DNA from: CAZQSL01 sp964595945
Lineage (GTDB): Bacteria; UBP15; UBA6099; JAJRTR01
Direction of reading: 5' to 3'
NCBI GenBank assembly: GCA_964595945.1
Contig: CAZQSL010000146.1
Span: forward strand, 1-8,030
DNA length: 8,030 bases
Made by a program: the position numbers and the translations under genes. The notes beneath the pieces are model-generated. The model did no database searches. It had not been told where the DNA came from and was given only the letters and a program-made list of their open reading frames with translations. Below are positions 5,531 to 8,030 of the stretch, one piece after another. Numbering within the stretch: the stretch's first letter is position 1; each line of letters opens with the position of its first letter.

Positions 5531-7711
5531 ATGTCTGAAAAGCCGGGGATGTATGATAATGTTGAGGCTTGCGTGGACGATGTGATCGCATCGGTGGGCA
5601 GGGATATAAGGCTCGGCATGCCGATCGGCGTGGGCAAGCCCAATCTGATCGCCAATGAATTATACCGCCGCGCAAAGGATGACTCCAGCCTGAAGCTGAC
5701 GATGCTCAGCGGCCTGACACTGGCAAAGCCGGCGCCGGGCAGTGATCTCGAAAAACGGTTTCTCGGGCCGATACTCGAACGTGTTTTCGGCGATTACGTC
5801 GACCCGGCGTGGATCGGAGATGTCAAACGTGGCAAGTTGCCGGACAATGTGGAGATCATCGAGTTTTTCCTGCCCCCGGCGGCATTTCTTTCTAATAAAC
5901 ATCTTCAACAGTACTACATTTCCTCAAATTATACGCACGTGGCGCGTGACCTGATCGAGCTTGGTGTCAATGTGGCGGCTGCTACTGTCGCCAAAAAGCA
6001 AATCGGCGGCCGCACCATGTACAGTCTCGGATGCAATGCCGATGCGACGACTGACCTGATGTGGGAGAGCATTGCCCGGCGCGGTACGCGCAACAGGATA
6101 GAACTCGTCGCGCAGACTAATGCCCGAATGCCGTTCATGTACGGCTCGGGAGTCGAGGGCGAGGAATCGTTTGACAGGATTGTGGACAATCCAGCACTCG
6201 ACATGACGCTTTTTGGCCCGCCTCATGAGCCGGTGTCGAGTGCGGACTATCTGATCGGGCTCTATGTCAGCACGCTCGTGCGCGACGGCGGCACCCTGCA
6301 GATCGGCATCGGGTCGATCGGCGACGCGATCGCGCAGTGCCTCATCATGCGGCATCGCGAAAATGATGTCTATGTGAGATTCGCGGGGGATTTCGGCGCG
6401 ACAGGCCCCTTTGCCGCGGCAGTCGCCAAATACGGCGGTACGGACGTCTTTTCCGAGGGTCTCTATGGCTGTACGGAAATGATGACCGAGGGTTTCCTTA
6501 AATTATACGAAAACGGCATAATCAAAAAAAAGGTATATGGCAACAGTGGCATCCAGCGGCTCGTCAGCGAGGGAAAACTCGCCGAGTCAGGCCCTTATGA
6601 TGCCGCGACGATCGAACTGCTGCTCAGTGAGAAGGTGCTGCGCCGCTATCTTGACGACGATGATTTCGAAGCTCTCCGCCCCGGTGGTCTTTTCAGCCCA
6701 GGCATGTCGGTGACGGATGGCGAAATATACATGGATGGTGTCCGCATCGCGGGCGGTGATCTCGCCGATGAGGCCAATGTGGCGGCCATCGCTGCCCGAT
6801 GCTTCAATGACCGGCTCGATGGCGGCGCCGTGATCCATGCCGGATTCATGATGGGCGCGCCGGATTTCTATCAGGCGTTTCATGATATGCCTGATGACGA
6901 AAAGCAACTGATCCAGATGCGCGAGATTTCCTATATCAACCAGCTTTACGGCGACGAGAGGCTCAAGATACTCCAGCGCCCTGCGGCGCGTTTTGTCAAC
7001 ACCGGGCTTATGGCTACCATGAATGGCGCCGTCGTCTCTGACGGACTCGAAAACAATCAGGTGCTCAGCGGTGTCGGGGGCCAGTACAATTTTGTGGCCA
7101 TGGCGCACGCGCTGCCCGATGCCAAGTCGATTATCATGGTCCGCAGCACCCGCACGAAGGGCGGCGATGTCACGTCCAACATCGTGTGGAATTACGGCCA
7201 CATCACCATACCCCGCCACCTGCGCGACGTGGTCGTCACCGAGTATGGCATTGCCGATCTCAGAGGACGCACCGATCGGGATGTCTTCGCGGCTCTGCTC
7301 AATGTGACCGATTCGCGGTTTCAGGAAAGCCTGCTCGCAAAGGCCAGGTCGGCCGGCAAGGTAGCCGCTAATTACCGCATCCCCGACGCATTCAGAAACA
7401 ACCTGCCGGAAACGATCGAAAAGAAACTGAGGCCCTATAAGGAAAAAGGTTATTTCCCCGTGTTTCCCTTTGGCACCGAACTGACTGATGTCGAGCTGAC
7501 GCTCGCAAGGGCGCTCAAGACGCTCAAGGCGTCGCTCGACTCGAAGAAATTCCGTCTGCCTGGCATTGCCCAGATCGGCAAGATCGGCTCGCCGCCTGCG
7601 GCGGCCGCGGTCTATCTGGAACGCATGAAACTCGACCGGCCGTCATCGGCGCAGGAAAAAGTGCTGCAGAAACTCATGCTGTACGCATTGGCCACGACGG
7701 GGGCATTCTGA
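5531..7711 (+). CDS. Large acetyl-CoA hydrolase/transferase-family protein (family I CoA-transferase)
   Basis: This 726-residue protein belongs to the acetyl-CoA hydrolase/4-hydroxybutyrate CoA-transferase superfamily, which moves CoA between carboxylates or hydrolyses acyl-CoA through a glutamyl-CoA thioester. The amino-terminal domain has GVGKPN (33-38) and LQIGIGSIGDAIA (256-268). The likely catalytic glutamate is Glu316 in YGCTEMMTEG (312-321), matching the hTE(m/l)xxDG motif of these enzymes. The carboxy-terminal domain carries SGVGGQYNF (513-521), RSTRTKGGDVTSNIVW (538-553) and VVTEYGIADLRGRT (568-581). It is much longer than the usual 430-510 residues. The excess is an insertion of about 85 residues near 345-435, between the glutamate motif and HAGFMMG (436-442), and a tail of about 115 residues after 611. 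I recall a proteobacterial branch of similar length annotated only by this domain. Substrate is unknown. It is followed 35 nt later by a TRAP permease gene, which suggests an imported carboxylate. Its base skew differs from both plus-strand neighbours. Confidence 0.88.
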   Translation: MSEKPGMYDNVEACVDDVIASVGRDIRLGMPIGVGKPNLIANELYRRAKDDSSLKLTMLSGLTLAKPAPGSDLEKRFLGPILERVFGDYVDPAWIGDVKRGKLPDNVEIIEFFLPPAAFLSNKHLQQYYISSNYTHVARDLIELGVNVAAATVAKKQIGGRTMYSLGCNADATTDLMWESIARRGTRNRIELVAQTNARMPFMYGSGVEGEESFDRIVDNPALDMTLFGPPHEPVSSADYLIGLYVSTLVRDGGTLQIGIGSIGDAIAQCLIMRHRENDVYVRFAGDFGATGPFAAAVAKYGGTDVFSEGLYGCTEMMTEGFLKLYENGIIKKKVYGNSGIQRLVSEGKLAESGPYDAATIELLLSEKVLRRYLDDDDFEALRPGGLFSPGMSVTDGEIYMDGVRIAGGDLADEANVAAIAARCFNDRLDGGAVIHAGFMMGAPDFYQAFHDMPDDEKQLIQMREISYINQLYGDERLKILQRPAARFVNTGLMATMNGAVVSDGLENNQVLSGVGGQYNFVAMAHALPDAKSIIMVRSTRTKGGDVTSNIVWNYGHITIPRHLRDVVVTEYGIADLRGRTDRDVFAALLNVTDSRFQESLLAKARSAGKVAANYRIPDAFRNNLPETIEKKLRPYKEKGYFPVFPFGTELTDVELTLARALKTLKASLDSKKFRLPGIAQIGKIGSPPAAAAVYLERMKLDRPSSAQEKVLQKLMLYALATTGAF

Positions 7712-7746
7712 AATTGGGCGCCGCGCGGGATACGGAAAATGTGCGA

Positions 7747-8030
7747 ATGCCCGGACGCAGGATGACGCGGCTCGCCGATACCATACTGACGCATGTCGAA
7801 AACGCGGCGCTCGCGGTCAGCCTTGTGGGGATGTCGCTTGCGATATTCTGCGGAGTAGTGGCCGAGTGGCTGGGCAGTTCGCTCGCGTGGACGGGCGAGA
7901 TCGTGTCGGGATGTCTGATCTGGGTCATGTGCATTGGGGCGAGCGCGGCGACGCGTTCGACGGGGGGTGGCGACACGGGGCACATTTCCATCGATCTCTT
8001 TCACGCTTCGAAAAACATACCATTCATCAA
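7747..8030 (+). CDS. dctQ: TRAP transporter small permease, DctQ family (5' part only)
   Basis: This is the first 94 residues of a four-helix small permease of a tripartite ATP-independent periplasmic transporter. Such transporters use ion gradients and a periplasmic binding protein to import carboxylates. I translated it by hand. A hydrophobic helix spans about 20-39 (ALAVSLVGMSLAIFCGVVAE). Next comes the DctQ hallmark WTGEIVSGCLIWVMCIGASA (48-67), where W-x-x-E is conserved, then R70 and GHISIDLF (78-85), the usual R..GHI.ID signature. The loop between R70 and GHI is longer than usual (STGGGDT). The start is uncertain: ATG 7747, GTG 7741, ATG 7762 or TTG 7714 are all in frame, and none has an ideal ribosome-binding site. 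GGA lies 10 nt before 7747. The binding protein and large permease are not in view. Confidence 0.85.
   Translation, partial: MPGRRMTRLADTILTHVENAALAVSLVGMSLAIFCGVVAEWLGSSLAWTGEIVSGCLIWVMCIGASAATRSTGGGDTGHISIDLFHASKNIPFI

Noticed and set aside
5531..7711. Apparent loss of an acidic residue at MNGAVVSD (497-504), where many homologues read NSAxEVD
   Set aside because: The catalytic glutamate in this superfamily is in the earlier hTEmxxDG motif, present here as Glu316. The AVVSDGLE form also seems normal for the long branch.
1..8030. RNA genes, CRISPR arrays, insertion sequences, attachment sites
   Set aside because: I looked for tRNA-like cloverleafs, regularly spaced repeats and transposase-like frames, and saw none.

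Overview
The window reads as chromosome from a free-living bacterium of fairly high GC (about 57-62% in the lines I counted by eye). It carries an ABC oligopeptide uptake operon with a lipoprotein binding protein, a purine biosynthesis gene, a DedA/TVP38-type membrane protein, a large CoA-transferase/hydrolase and the start of a TRAP carboxylate transporter. I cannot name the organism. Genes on the minus strand use almost only C- or A-ending codons, while two of the plus-strand genes are G/T-rich. This points to strong strand asymmetry, with the plus strand probably the leading strand.

Layout. Positions 4601 down to 1 (minus strand) hold purC, then oppA, oppB, oppC and the first 54 codons of an oppD/dppD-type ATPase that runs off the left edge. 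From 4602 to 4746 lies a divergent intergenic region with a good extended -10 promoter for purC and a terminator-like hairpin pointing the other way. From 4747 rightward (plus strand) come a TVP38/TMEM64-family membrane protein, a 726-residue acetyl-CoA hydrolase/transferase-family protein and the 5' part of a TRAP small permease (dctQ), which runs off the right edge.

How the genes work together. OppA captures peptides, OppB and OppC form the channel, and OppD (with a partner outside the window) supplies ATP hydrolysis. The CoA-transferase and TRAP permease may form a carboxylate uptake and activation pair; this is inference from adjacency only.

The standout observation is oppA. Its product appears to be circularly permuted relative to all OppA/DppA-type binding proteins I know. 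The segment that normally forms the C-terminal third, including the RAGW-x-x-DY-x-x-P peptide-binding motif, sits directly behind the lipoprotein signal peptide. It is followed by the normal mature N-terminus, and the protein stops where the C-terminal third should begin. An 18/19-nt near-identical direct repeat marks both edges of the moved segment. This suggests tandem duplication followed by repeat-mediated deletion.
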